The notes: generated by a model not told the origin, from the sequence alone. Positions 1 through 8,486 are shown, numbered from the stretch's first letter. The stretch is DNA of 59,542 nt from DAOUAM01 sp034433305 (GCA_034433305.1 DAOUAM010000033.1:1-59542); one strand, 5' to 3'. Numbers and translations are program-made.

Positions 1-87
1 CTAACGGCCTGCATGCACAAGCTCCTGGTGGTGTTGAATGCGCTGCTCAAGCAAGACCGTCCCTGGAACCCTGCCTATACAAAGTGA
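1..87 (+). CDS. IS110-family transposase, C-terminal end (partial)
   Basis: Frame 1 is open from the first base and ends at TGA 85-87, giving 28 residues. They include the stretch CMHKLLVVLNALL followed by RPWNP, which resembles the conserved C-terminal tail of IS110/IS116/IS902 transposases (a Lys-Leu-Leu-rich helix, then an Arg-Pro-Trp ending). The catalytic parts would lie left of the window. This is the only mobile-element trace seen. The identification rests on a short tail, so the family is likely but the exact element is not known. Confidence 0.6.
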   Translation, partial: LTACMHKLLVVLNALLKQDRPWNPAYTK

Positions 88-106
88 TTGACACCCAAGA
101 CAGTTG

Positions 107-177
107 CTCTCTAGCTCTCCTCCAGAGGGGGCGAGAACCCTCCCTGCCCCCTGTGGGGGAAGGCCGGGAAGGGGGCT
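107..177 (+). repeat. Palindromic intergenic repeat, type A, copy 1
   Basis: This copy carries the elements shared with 1689-1766, 36537-36612 and, inverted, 17810-17884: a CTCTC-rich start, a CTCC...GGGGGCGAG block, the palindrome CCCCCTGTGGGGG, then AAGGCC and GGAAGGGGGC. It begins about 20 bases after the transposase stop and lacks the extreme 5' bases of the other copies, so the insertion sequence probably ends at or inside the repeat. Confidence 0.7.
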
Positions 178-194
178 CTATGCGCCTTGCCCTC

Positions 195-1364
195 TTACTT
201 GAACTCCATGCTGCCTGTCCGGTGCTTGTTGATGTAGTCCCAGTCGTACTCAACGCCGAGGCCGGGGCCTTCGGGCACGTCCACACAGCCGTTCTTGTCT
301 ATGGCGTCCAGGCCGTCGCGGTAGCCGTCCTTGTAGATGGGCGCGGCAAAAGGCCCTACCTTGGGATGGAGCAGGCCCATCTCGTAGTAGTTGGTGTTGC
401 GCATAGCCGCCATAATGTGTCGCCGGATGGGGCCAGGGCCGTGTAGCTCCACGTCCAGCCCGAAGCCCTCGGCGGCGTGGGCGATCTTCATGGTGCCAGT
501 GGTGCCGCCGTCGTAGTCCGGATCGCCGCGCACAAAGTCGGTGGCCTCCGCCTCGATGAAGTCAACATGGGACTCCAGGCCCCGCAGGTGCTCAAGCTGC
601 AGGATGGGCGTCCTGATGAGCTGGCGCAGCTTGCGGTGGGCATGCATGGACACGCCACCGTCCCTGAAGGGGTCCTCGTACCAGAAGAACCTGTACTCGT
701 CGCAGGCCCAGCCCAGCTTCAAGGCGTCACCGAAGTTCCTGATAGCGCAGAAGGGGTCCAGCATCAGGTCCATCTTGCCGCCCACCCTCTGCCCCACGGC
801 GTGGACAATGGCCACCTGCCGCTCGATGGGCGCGTCCTGCCAGCCATGAATCTTATAGGCGGGGTAGCCCAGCTCCAGGCACTGCTCGGCGAAGTCGGCG
901 TAGGCCTCGGGGCTATTGAGGCCGCCTTTCTCGTGGTCACCCACGTAGGTGCTGGCATAGCAGGGCAGCTTCTTCTGGGAGCCGCCCAGCAGCTCGTAGA
1001 TGGGCGCCTCGTAGAACTTGCCGGCCAGGTCCCAGAGCGCGTTGTCCACAGGGTTGAGGCCCATCCTGGACTGCTGCCGCGTGGCCTGCTTGATATCGTT
1101 GTAAATTTCCTCGCGGCCCAGGGCGTTGCGACCTATGAGAGTCTGGGCAAAGGACGGGATGTTGGCGTAGTCGGGCCGCGTGCCCCCCACATACTCACCG
1201 ACGACGCCCGCGTCGGTGTGGATGCGAATGGCGTTGACCCTGGGCTTGAGGGTGCTACCGGGCTTGTAGATGGGGATGCCTATGGTCGGCTCGCGCCCCA
1301 TGTCTTTCAACTCGTACTCGAACTCTATTAGCTCGATGCGGGTGATCTTGGGTCGTGCTTTCAT
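195..1364 (-). CDS. Mandelate racemase/muconate lactonizing enzyme family protein (enolase superfamily, probable sugar-acid dehydratase)
   Basis: The 389-residue product has the usual length and layout of the enolase superfamily, with an N-terminal capping domain followed by a TIM barrel. Visible motifs are YKIHGW (the KxK region, with His in the second position), MLDPFCA and WYEDPF (first and second metal ligands), LEHLRG, GDPDYDGG and ELHGPG (the His-containing end-of-barrel strand). Such enzymes abstract a proton alpha to a carboxylate, often dehydrating a sugar acid. The substrate cannot be read from the sequence. It stands alone on the minus strand with repeats on both sides. A second, different enolase-superfamily gene lies at 17901-19067. 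Confidence 0.85.
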   Translation of the reverse strand: MKARPKITRIELIEFEYELKDMGREPTIGIPIYKPGSTLKPRVNAIRIHTDAGVVGEYVGGTRPDYANIPSFAQTLIGRNALGREEIYNDIKQATRQQSRMGLNPVDNALWDLAGKFYEAPIYELLGGSQKKLPCYASTYVGDHEKGGLNSPEAYADFAEQCLELGYPAYKIHGWQDAPIERQVAIVHAVGQRVGGKMDLMLDPFCAIRNFGDALKLGWACDEYRFFWYEDPFRDGGVSMHAHRKLRQLIRTPILQLEHLRGLESHVDFIEAEATDFVRGDPDYDGGTTGTMKIAHAAEGFGLDVELHGPGPIRRHIMAAMRNTNYYEMGLLHPKVGPFAAPIYKDGYRDGLDAIDKNGCVDVPEGPGLGVEYDWDYINKHRTGSMEFK

Positions 1365-1688
1365 GGTCGCTCCTTGGTCAGATGGGTCTGGTCTTCAGCA
1401 TGCCGCCTGCGTGGTCCGCAGCATGCTATTGCACTAATATACGCGTCGGCACAGGCAAGGGCAACGCCGCCCTACCTTCCTGGTGGCAGAGAGTCCCGAC
1501 CCCTGGAGTCCCTCTGGCAAGACCCACTGAGGTATGTATTTCCCTGTTCCCTGTCTGCATTACCGGGCGGAAGGCCTCGCCTGCTCTGCAAGAGGGTGTT
1601 TCCCAAGAGGGCATGTCCGAAGTCAGGTCTACCCCTTGGCAGGGGACGTGATGCCCATTGGCGCCGCGCCGCTGGTAAGGCAAAGCCA

Positions 1689-1766
1689 GCCCCCTCTCTG
1701 GCTCTCCCCCAATGGGGGCGAGGACCCTCCCTACCCCCTGTGGGGGAAGGCCAGGAAGGGGGCCAG
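1689..1766 (+). repeat. Palindromic intergenic repeat, type A, copy 2
   Basis: This full-length copy contains two mirror palindromes, CCCCCAATGGGGG and CCCCCTGTGGGGG, separated by GCGAGGACC, and ends in AAGGCCAGGAAGGGGGC. The type B repeat follows it directly, as a similar pair does in the trp operon at 36471-36612 in the opposite order. Confidence 0.75.
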
Positions 1767-1770
1767 AGGC

Positions 1771-1836
1771 CAGCCCTCTCTCCGGTCCTTCGGCAAGCTC
1801 AGGGCCTGCCCCGAGCCTGCCGAGGGGACAGGACTC
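1771..1836 (+). repeat. Palindromic intergenic repeat, type B, copy 1
   Basis: The core is CTTCGGCAAGCTCAGGG followed by CCCGAGCCTGCCGAGGGG. The two halves are an inverted repeat (GGCAAGCTC against GAGCCTGCC) able to form a hairpin. The same core occurs at 36471-36520. Elements containing TTCGRCAGGCTCAGG are widespread bacterial intergenic palindromes. Confidence 0.7.
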
Positions 1837-1981
1837 GTAGAGGGGGCTACAGGGATGAGGTCCTGGAGCGCTTGCCCCAGCACCTCCACTCCCTCGAAAA
1901 AGCGTCTTGCAGTAAGTCCCCTGGCAAGGGGGCTGCGGCACAAACTGACCTGCCGCAGGCCTGTGCCTTTCGGGGAAGGCG

Positions 1982-2758
1982 CTACGCTATCCTGCCGCCG
2001 GGGAAGCGCTGGAAGACCTCGGGGTCGTAGATAGGCACCAGGATGTCGCCCTCGCGACGCAGCCTTTCCCACGTGACCGCGGCCTCCAGCAGGCTCTCCT
2101 GCACCCCCAGGTACTTGCCCTGCTCGATATTTGGGTACTTGAAGAAGCAGTCGGTGATAACCACCTTCCCTCTGGCCGTGTTGACGCAGATGGCGATAGA
2201 CGAGCGGTGATGGACGCCGGCCCAGAAGGTGGTGATGCCCGGCAGCACCTGGTCCTCGTCTTCCAGCAGCCGCAGCTTCTCCCAGCCCTCGTTCTGGAGG
2301 TAGTTATTGACCTCGGGCGGCACACGGAACTCTCGCGGGACATGCATGTGATAGGTGGGCGCCTGGAAGTCCTCGATCCAGCCCCTGCGGGAGATGCACA
2401 CCTGGGCGTTGCGGAACATGGGGATGTTGGCCGTGGCGTAGGCCTGGAGCGGCGTGACAATGACGTAATGTATATCGTCGGGTGCCAGGCCGAAGCGCTT
2501 GAGGGCGTTCTGGGGGCGCTCCTCCTCCTCGCGCCTGATCTGCGCCTCCTCGAACCCGAAGACCTCCAGCCACCGGGAGTTAAGCCTGGAGAGGTCCTGG
2601 GGTACACCCGTGTTCACCAGGATGTTCTTGCCGTTGCCCTGGATGAGAAAGGCCATGAAGTAGAGCGTCTCGCGCCGGTCCCACGCCTCCATCCAGTACA
2701 CCTCTGGCCCCGGCACCTGGGACTCGCCCATCTTCAACGCCTGGACTGTATATTGCAT
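1982..2758 (-). CDS. Metallo-beta-lactamase-fold protein with degenerate metal motif
   Basis: The 258-residue protein resembles N-acyl-homoserine-lactonase-type MBL-fold hydrolases: a substrate-entry strand ending ILVNTGVP (about 46-53), a GLAPDDIHYVIVT strand leading to the metal loop, PGITTFWAG at about 173-181, and VVITDCF with Asp203. The diagnostic HxHxDH loop is replaced by PLQAYAT at about 103-109, so the first three His ligands and the catalytic Asp are absent. His183 and His184 remain near the position of the third ligand. It may be a pseudoenzyme or may use another chemistry. It lies 76 bases downstream of the HpcH/HpaI aldolase gene on the same strand and may share its transcript. 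Confidence 0.7.
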   Translation of the reverse strand: MQYTVQALKMGESQVPGPEVYWMEAWDRRETLYFMAFLIQGNGKNILVNTGVPQDLSRLNSRWLEVFGFEEAQIRREEEERPQNALKRFGLAPDDIHYVIVTPLQAYATANIPMFRNAQVCISRRGWIEDFQAPTYHMHVPREFRVPPEVNNYLQNEGWEKLRLLEDEDQVLPGITTFWAGVHHRSSIAICVNTARGKVVITDCFFKYPNIEQGKYLGVQESLLEAAVTWERLRREGDILVPIYDPEVFQRFPGGRIA

Positions 2759-2834
2759 CGTCCCTCTGCCCTCCTGTGTGCGACGCGCCTATTCAAACTG
2801 CTGCCGCAGGCGTATCACTGTGGCACCGTGGCCG

Positions 2835-3629
2835 TCAGTCCGTGCGCCCCGTAGCCTTGTGGACGCGCTGGACGGCCTCCCGCATGGCGCGCAGCAGGAT
2901 GGTGGGCGGAGGAGGGCCGACGTGGGAGTAGCCAGCGCCCAGCTCCAGCAGCTCCTGCGGCCCCAGGGGCAGCATGGCGTGGTTCATGGGAATGGACAGC
3001 TTCGCCTTGCCAATGGCCCTGATACGCTGAGCGATCTCGTTCACCCTGGCCCTCAGCCGGGGGTCGCCGGGCTGCCGGACGCCGAGGGTCTCCGCCAGGT
3101 CGGTGGGGCCGATGCCCACCAGGTCAACACCGTCCAGCGCCGCGATCTTCTCGATGTCGTTGATGCCCTTCTCGTCCTCGGTCATTACCACCAGCACGAT
3201 TTCATCGTTGGACTGGCGGACGTGTTCCTCCCAGGGGACGGTGCCGAAGCGGGCGGCCCGGCTGCCGGCGGCGCCACCACGCCTGCCCAGGGGCGGGTAG
3301 CGCACCGCCTCGACGGCGCGTTTGGCCCCCTCGAAGCCGTCCACGTGAGGGATGATGATCCCCTCGGCGCCCATGTCCAGCAGGCGCAGGATGAGCTTGG
3401 GGTCATTGTCCGGCACGCGCACCATGGAGGTGACGCCGGCCAGGTCCGCCGCCCGGACCATCTCGCACACCAGCGACAGGTCAAACCCCGTGTGCTCCAT
3501 GTCAATAAAGGCCGAGTCGAACCCGGCCAGCCCTATAATCTCCACGATCTGAGGATCGGCCAGGGCGACGTATGTCCCTATGGCCAGCTTGCCCTGGCGC
3601 ATGACTTGTTTAACGCGGTTTGGCCGCAT
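2835..3629 (-). CDS. HpcH/HpaI aldolase/citrate lyase family protein
   Basis: The 264-residue protein is a TIM-barrel class II pyruvate aldolase of the HpcH/HpaI family, which cleaves 2-keto-4-hydroxy acids to pyruvate or an analogue plus an aldehyde using a divalent metal. Visible family segments are GTYVALADP, DSAFIDMEHTGFD, MVRVPDNDP, GAEGIIIPHVD and VDLVGIGPTDLAETLG. The start is the ATG at 3629, because an AGGAGGAGGT Shine-Dalgarno lies 4 bases upstream; a longer reading from 3647 would include that signal. A distant family member sits at 30303-31190. The substrate is unknown. Confidence 0.88.
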   Translation of the reverse strand: MRPNRVKQVMRQGKLAIGTYVALADPQIVEIIGLAGFDSAFIDMEHTGFDLSLVCEMVRAADLAGVTSMVRVPDNDPKLILRLLDMGAEGIIIPHVDGFEGAKRAVEAVRYPPLGRRGGAAGSRAARFGTVPWEEHVRQSNDEIVLVVMTEDEKGINDIEKIAALDGVDLVGIGPTDLAETLGVRQPGDPRLRARVNEIAQRIRAIGKAKLSIPMNHAMLPLGPQELLELGAGYSHVGPPPPTILLRAMREAVQRVHKATGRTD

Positions 3630-3737
3630 GGATACCTCCTCCTGCACCGCCGTTGTTGCCAGGGAGTGTAACCAGGCGCCACAGGTGCGTCAAGCGCCCG
3701 GCGGGCGGCGAGTGTTCCCTGGCCGAGATGGTTGCCC

Positions 3738-3743
3738 TACAAT
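3738..3743 (+). promoter_or_regulatory. -10 box TACAAT placed for a leaderless transcript
   Basis: TACAAT ends 6 bases before the ATG at 3750, so transcription from it would begin at or next to the start codon. No Shine-Dalgarno is present in front of that ATG. No clear -35 box is seen. Confidence 0.45.
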
Positions 3744-3749
3744 CTTGGC

Positions 3750-4805
3750 ATGAAAGGGTGCCTGCTCCTCCATCTCTCGCTGGTCATAGCCTGCACGGCG
3801 CTGGTCGCTTGCAGCCAGGCTGCCGCCGGGCCTTCCGGCGGCACGGTGCCGGAGGCCGACTTCGTGGGCGCGTGGGGCACGCGCGGCAGCGGCGCCGGAC
3901 AGTTCGAGTCGCCTTCGGGCGTCGCCGTGGACGGGCAGGGCAACGTGTACGTGGCCGATACGGGCAACCACCGCATCCAGAAGTTCACCGCCGACGGCCT
4001 TTTCCTACGCCAGTGGGGAGCGCCAGGCGACGGCGACGGGCAGTTCCTGCGTCCCACGGGCGTCGCGGTGGACGCTCAGGGCCACGTGTACGTGGCCGAC
4101 ACAGGCAACCACCGCGTCCAGGTGTTCACGCCGGAGGGTGGCTTCCTGAGGAAGTGGGGAGCCCCGAAACCACCGGGCAGCCCCAGCGGCGTGCCCGCCA
4201 GCGCCTCGGTGGACAGGTCCGGGGCACTGTATGGCGACGGCGCCTTCGAGACCAGGTGGGACACCCATGCCCGCCCTGAAGGGGCGCTGGTCGGCCCGGC
4301 CGGTGTCGCGGTGGACGGCGAAGGCCGGGTCTACATGGCCGACGTCTGGGGCCATCGAGTGCAGGAGTTCTCGGCCGATGGGATGTTCCTCGCCGGCTGG
4401 GGTTCCCAGGGCAGCGGCCCAGGCCAGTTGGATGAGCCGTACGCGCTGGCCCTGGACAGCTCCGGCAATGTCTATGTGGCCGATACGGACAACGACCGCG
4501 TGCAGAAGTTCGACTCCGGCGGCAGGCTGCTGGCGACCTGGGGCGGCTGGGGCACCAACGCCGGCCAGTACAGGGGACCGCGAGGCATCGCGGTAAGCGG
4601 CGGGGCCGTGTTTATCACCGACTGGGCCAACCATCGCGTCCAGGTGTCCAGCCTTGAGGGCAGGCCCCTGGCCCAGTGGGGCATGCCAGGCAGCGGCCCC
4701 GGCCAGTTCCAGTACCCCTACGGCGTCGCCGTCGGCCCCGATGGCAGGGTGTATGTGGTGGACCAGCGCAACCACAGGGTCCAGGTGTTCAGGGTGCGGG
4801 AGTGA
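3750..4805 (+). CDS. NHL-repeat beta-propeller lipoprotein
   Basis: The 351-residue protein begins with a lipoprotein signal (MKGCLLLHLSLVIACTALVA then Cys at the lipobox LVAC). About six NHL repeats follow, each with a pattern like GVAVDGQGNVYVADTGNHRIQKF and a linking WG...GxGxGQF segment. This predicts a six-bladed propeller anchored outside the membrane, a fold used for binding proteins or ligands. ATG 3750 is chosen because the signal peptide starts there; an upstream TTG at 3732 would add six residues without improving the signal. It faces the ABC transporter genes and has no obvious partner. Confidence 0.85.
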   Translation: MKGCLLLHLSLVIACTALVACSQAAAGPSGGTVPEADFVGAWGTRGSGAGQFESPSGVAVDGQGNVYVADTGNHRIQKFTADGLFLRQWGAPGDGDGQFLRPTGVAVDAQGHVYVADTGNHRVQVFTPEGGFLRKWGAPKPPGSPSGVPASASVDRSGALYGDGAFETRWDTHARPEGALVGPAGVAVDGEGRVYMADVWGHRVQEFSADGMFLAGWGSQGSGPGQLDEPYALALDSSGNVYVADTDNDRVQKFDSGGRLLATWGGWGTNAGQYRGPRGIAVSGGAVFITDWANHRVQVSSLEGRPLAQWGMPGSGPGQFQYPYGVAVGPDGRVYVVDQRNHRVQVFRVRE

Positions 4806-4842
4806 TTCCCGGGAGGTGCGCCTGCCTGGAGCGCGGTGGCCT

Positions 4843-5742
4843 TCAGCGTCCACGCAGCGTCGGGTCCAGGTAGTCCCGCAGCCAGTCGCCCAGCAGGTTG
4901 ACCGAGAGTATGACCAGGGCGATGGCGATGCCCGGCATGACCGATACCCACCAGGCTATGGTGACCCACTGTCTACCATCGGCGACCATGACACCCCAGG
5001 CCGGCTGCGGCGGCGGGATGCCCACTCCCAGGAAGCTCATGGTGGACTCCAGCAGAATGACGCCGCCGGCGGAAAGTGTCGCCAGCACCAGGACCGTGGC
5101 GACCACGTTGGGGAGGAGGTGGGCCATCATAACTCGCATGTCGTTGGCGCCCAGGGCGCGCGCCGCCAGCACGAAGTCCCGCTCCTTGAGGCTCAGCACC
5201 TGCCCACGGACGTTCCTGGCGTAGCCCACCCACGAGGTTATGGTCACAATCAGGATGACGTTGAAGAGGCTAGAGCCAAGGACGGCGGCCAGCACCAGCG
5301 CGACCAGCAGGCCAGGCAGCGTCAGGATGACGTCCACGACGCGCATGATGAGGGCATCCACCCATCCCCCCAGCAGCCCGCTGGCCAGGCCCAGGAACGT
5401 CCCGATGGCGCCCGATGCAGCCACCGAGCAGACCATCACGATGAGGGAGATGCGGGAGCCATAGACCAGCCTGCTGAGGATGTCCCGGCCCTGGAAATCG
5501 GAGCCCAGCAGGAACTGGGTGGAGCCTCCTTCCTGCCAGAAGGGTGGTACCAGGCTGTGCAGGAGCGAGCCTTTCACGGGGTCGGCGGGGGCAATCAGCG
5601 GGGCGAAGATGGCCACCACCACCAGCAGCGTAAGGATGAGTACAGGCAACAAGGGCATCTTCCTGGCGCGCAGGGCCTGGTAGCGACGCCAGGCGGCGAC
5701 GGGAAGCCTGAAGCCTTGTTGCGCGGTCTGGACGGCGCTCAT
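4843..5742 (-). CDS. ABC transporter permease, DppC/OppC type
   Basis: The 299-residue inner-membrane subunit has an N-terminal helix (PLLPVLILTLLVVVAIFAPL) and a five-helix binding-protein-dependent transport domain. The OppC-type entry LLGSDFQGRDILSRLVYGSR is clear, as is the EAA loop region AARALGANDMRVMMAHLLPN. It works with the permease encoded just upstream, whose stop overlaps this start by four bases (ATGA), indicating translational coupling. The transported solute is probably an oligopeptide or a related molecule. No ATPase gene follows, so the ATPases must be encoded elsewhere. Confidence 0.92.
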   Translation of the reverse strand: MSAVQTAQQGFRLPVAAWRRYQALRARKMPLLPVLILTLLVVVAIFAPLIAPADPVKGSLLHSLVPPFWQEGGSTQFLLGSDFQGRDILSRLVYGSRISLIVMVCSVAASGAIGTFLGLASGLLGGWVDALIMRVVDVILTLPGLLVALVLAAVLGSSLFNVILIVTITSWVGYARNVRGQVLSLKERDFVLAARALGANDMRVMMAHLLPNVVATVLVLATLSAGGVILLESTMSFLGVGIPPPQPAWGVMVADGRQWVTIAWWVSVMPGIAIALVILSVNLLGDWLRDYLDPTLRGR

Positions 5743-6662
5743 CTGATGTACCTTATCCTGGGGTCAAGGTAGCCGTACAGCACATCTACCAGGAAATTGA
5801 TGAACAGGTAGAGGACCATAATGTACATGACCATGCCGTACAGGGTGGGGAAGTCCCTGGTGAGGGCGGCGTCAACGGTCAGGCTGCCCAGGCCCTGCCA
5901 GGCAAAGACCACCTCCACCACCAGGAAGCCATTGAGCATGCCGGCCAGCAGTATGGCGGCGTAGGTGACTATGGGGATGAGGGCATTGCGGAAGGTGTGT
6001 ACCCAGATGACCGCCGACTCGCCCAGCCCCTTGGCCCGGGCGGTCCGCACGTAGTCGGAGTTCAGGACCTCCAGCATGGAGGAGCGGGTGAGCCTGAGAA
6101 GGCCTGCCATGCCAAACCAGGCGCCGGTGATGCCGGGCAGTACCAGGTGCATGGGCGACCCCCGGCCGGCGATGGGGAACAGCCCGAGCACCACGCCGAA
6201 CAGGATCATCAGCATGATGCCCAGCCAGAACTGGGGCACGGACTGGCCCAGGATGGCCAGCGACTTGGCGATGGTATCAATCCACGTCCCGCGCTTGACG
6301 GCGGCCAGCACTCCCAGGGGTATGGCAGTCACCAGGATAATGCTGAAGACCACCGCCGCTAGCTGTGCCGTCACCGGCAGCCGGTTCATAATCATGGTCC
6401 TCACCGGCGAGTTGTGCTGCTGGAAGGAGTTGCCCAGGTCGGCCCGTATGGCGCGCCACAGGAACATGCCGTACCGCTCGTAAAGGGGCTTGTCCAGGCC
6501 CATCTTCTTCCGGGCGTACTCCCGCTGCTCTGGAGTCGCCTCCGGATGAGTGAAGAACCGCGCGGGGTCGCCCGTCTGGTCCGCCAGGTAAAAGACGATG
6601 AACATGGTGACCAGCAGAGTCAGGACTCCCTGGGCTATGCGGTTCAGGGTGAACCGAAGCAT
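5739..6662 (-). CDS. ABC transporter permease, DppB/OppB type
   Basis: The 307-residue protein starts MLRFTLNRIAQGVLTLLVTM, a typical DppB/OppB N-terminus, and contains the extracytoplasmic segment EQREYARKKMGLDKPLYERY and the EAA loop RTARAKGLGESAVIWVHTFR. Six membrane segments are expected. A longer frame reaches 6854, but the ATG at 6662 matches the family start and the extension runs into the binding-protein gene. The transcript between that gene and this one contains a perfect 12-bp hairpin. Confidence 0.92.
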   Translation of the reverse strand: MLRFTLNRIAQGVLTLLVTMFIVFYLADQTGDPARFFTHPEATPEQREYARKKMGLDKPLYERYGMFLWRAIRADLGNSFQQHNSPVRTMIMNRLPVTAQLAAVVFSIILVTAIPLGVLAAVKRGTWIDTIAKSLAILGQSVPQFWLGIMLMILFGVVLGLFPIAGRGSPMHLVLPGITGAWFGMAGLLRLTRSSMLEVLNSDYVRTARAKGLGESAVIWVHTFRNALIPIVTYAAILLAGMLNGFLVVEVVFAWQGLGSLTVDAALTRDFPTLYGMVMYIMVLYLFINFLVDVLYGYLDPRIRYIR

Positions 6663-6680
6663 CGCTACACCTTTGGAGCG

Positions 6681-6721
6681 CCGGTAGGGGCGCAGCCCTC
6701 CAGGGCAAACGCCCCTACCGG
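6681..6721 (-). terminator. Intercistronic hairpin between binding-protein and permease genes
   Basis: CCGGTAGGGGCG at 6681-6692 and CGCCCCTACCGG at 6710-6721 are a perfect 12-bp inverted repeat with a 17-base loop. No T-run follows on either strand, so it is better read as an RNA-stabilising or partially terminating hairpin. Such structures often raise binding-protein over permease expression in ABC importer operons. Confidence 0.6.
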
Positions 6722-6727
6722 AGGTGG

Positions 6728-8486
6728 CTAGGGCTTGGGCTTGATCAGGTTGAAACTGTTGGGCCAGACCACGCCGGGGGCCAGAGTCCAGGAGTCCACG
6801 CGGCTGCCTATGCCCCAGAACTGCGGCTTCTGGAACAGCGGGAACATAGCCCACTGCCGGCGCAGGAAGTCGGCGTACTCTGCGGTAGCCCTGGCGCGCT
6901 TCTCCAGGTCAGTCTCCTTGGAGACGGCCTCCCACAGGCGCTTGCCCTCATCGCCGCCTATGTCGTACCAGCCCTCCTTGTGCTCCGGCGTCCACTTGAA
7001 CAGCCTGGTCTCGCCGCCGAAGGGGGTGGATTCCTCGGTAGCGAACCAGATAAAGGGGAAACTCTCCCGCTTCTCGCGCTTTTGGGCGTCATCGGGCTGG
7101 ACGTTGGAGATTTCCACCTTCACGCCCAGGTTCTGTCTCCACATATCGGCGATGGCCTCGCTGAGGGCCGGAAGCTCTGCCTCGCGCTCGAAGGGCGCCG
7201 GATTCACCCTGAGGCCGATGGTGGCCCCCTCCTTGCCGGCCTGCCTCACCAGGTCCCTGGCCCGCTGGGGGTCAAAGGGTATGGGGTTCTCTTTGTTTTT
7301 GGCGAAGTCCCAGCCCACCACACCCGGGCCAAGCTGCGGGTCAGTCTGGACCCTGGCGCGGCCCTTGTAGAAGGTCTGGAGTATCTGCTGGCGGTCTATG
7401 GAGATGTTCAGCGCTTCCCTGACGCGGACGTCCATCCACGGCAGGTTGGAGTCGTGGCCCGGCGTGCCCGGCTGGTACAGGTTGCCGAAGACGCCGAAGA
7501 CCCAGACCGCGTCGTTGGCAACCGCGGCCCTGAGACCTGCCTTTTCCAGGGTCTCCACCATGGGCGAGGCTACGTTGATGATGTCAGCCTCGCCAGTGGT
7601 CAGCAGGGCGATCTGGGTCGCCGGCTCGTTGACCAGGTTGAACTGGATGGAGTCGAAGTAGGGGCCTTCATTCCAGTAGTTGGTGTTGGCCTCGTAAATG
7701 GCGCGGTCCGAGGGCACGAACTCCACGACCTTGAAGGGGCCTGAGGCATTGGGCTTCTCGAAGGCCCTGTCCAGGGCTGACTCGATCTCTGCCCCGGCGG
7801 CCTTGAAGGTGTCAACCTGCTTGCCGCCAAGGAGCTGCTCCACGCTGTCCATATTGGCCAGGAGCGTGGGCTGGGACAGGGACAGGTCATTCAGCACGGT
7901 GCCCAGGTGAGGCTCGTCGAACTCCAGCACGTACTCTTCCTGGCTGATGAGCTGCGACCGCTTGGTGTGCGTCTGGTAGTAGAAGGGGATGCCTCCGGAG
8001 GACACTGGCATAGTATAGAAGTCCACGCTGAGCTTGATGTCCTCCGCCTCCACGGGCTGGCCGTCCTGGAACGTAATCCTGGAGTTGGGCTTGAACGTCC
8101 ACATGGTGAAGTCAGGGGAGACGGTCCAGGTCGCCGCCGATCTCTCGGGGTCAATGTTGCCTTGCTGGTCCTTGGCTATAACCGGGTCGAAGGCAGGCAT
8201 GGCCACATGGTGGCCGTCCAGCCAGATTTTGAGGGTATTGTGGGCGAAGCTGGTAAGGGCAACCTTGAGCCTGGGCGAGCCTGGTGGGCCTGGCGCCAGT
8301 GCTGGGTGCCGCCGGCGAGGGGCTGGCCGCGGCTGCTGACCTGGGCGTCGCGGTCGGCCCGGCCGCTGGCGGAGCCGAGGTGGCTGTGGGCGCAGTAGTC
8401 TCCTCCGCCGCGCACGCCACCGCCGCGCCCAGCGCAGCCATCAGCAGCCCCAGCAACGCCCCTGCCTTGACACGGGACGTCAGCAT
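6728..8486 (-). CDS. ABC transporter substrate-binding protein, family 5 (peptide type), with apparent frameshift
   Basis: The C-terminal body (from about 8290 down to 6728) is a family 5 extracellular solute-binding protein, with the characteristic stretches ITFQDGQPVEAEDIKLSVDF, YWNEGPYFDSIQFN and VREALNISIDRQQI. The signal peptide and lipobox (MLTSRVKAGALLGLLMAALG to AAVAC) and a Pro/Thr/Ala-rich linker are encoded in a different frame starting at ATG 8486 after CAGGAGGCGAAT. The two parts join if one base is removed somewhere in about 8265-8330; the span of 1759 bases is one more than a multiple of three. Without correction, only a signal-less product from GTG 8206 would be made. A strong promoter lies upstream and two permease genes follow. 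Confidence 0.85.

Larger units (their letters stand above)
1365..1981. other. Intergenic region with repeats
   Basis: These 617 bases between two minus-strand genes contain the type A repeat at 1689-1766 and the type B repeat at 1771-1836. The remainder holds several short GC-rich palindromes. Open frames here are overlapping, low-complexity and carry no recognisable domain, so no gene is called. Confidence 0.6.

Noticed and set aside
477..1331. Long plus-strand open frame opposite the enolase-superfamily gene
   Set aside because: It is antisense to a well-supported gene, rich in Gly/Val/Ala, and has no recognisable motif. Similar antisense frames occur throughout the window because of the high GC content.
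1426..1941. Possible protein gene in the repeat-rich intergenic region
   Set aside because: Several overlapping frames cover it, all translate repeat sequence, and none has a Shine-Dalgarno or a recognisable motif.
6663..6854. Upstream extension of the DppB-type permease by 64 residues
   Set aside because: It overlaps the binding-protein gene and the intercistronic hairpin and lacks the family N-terminus.
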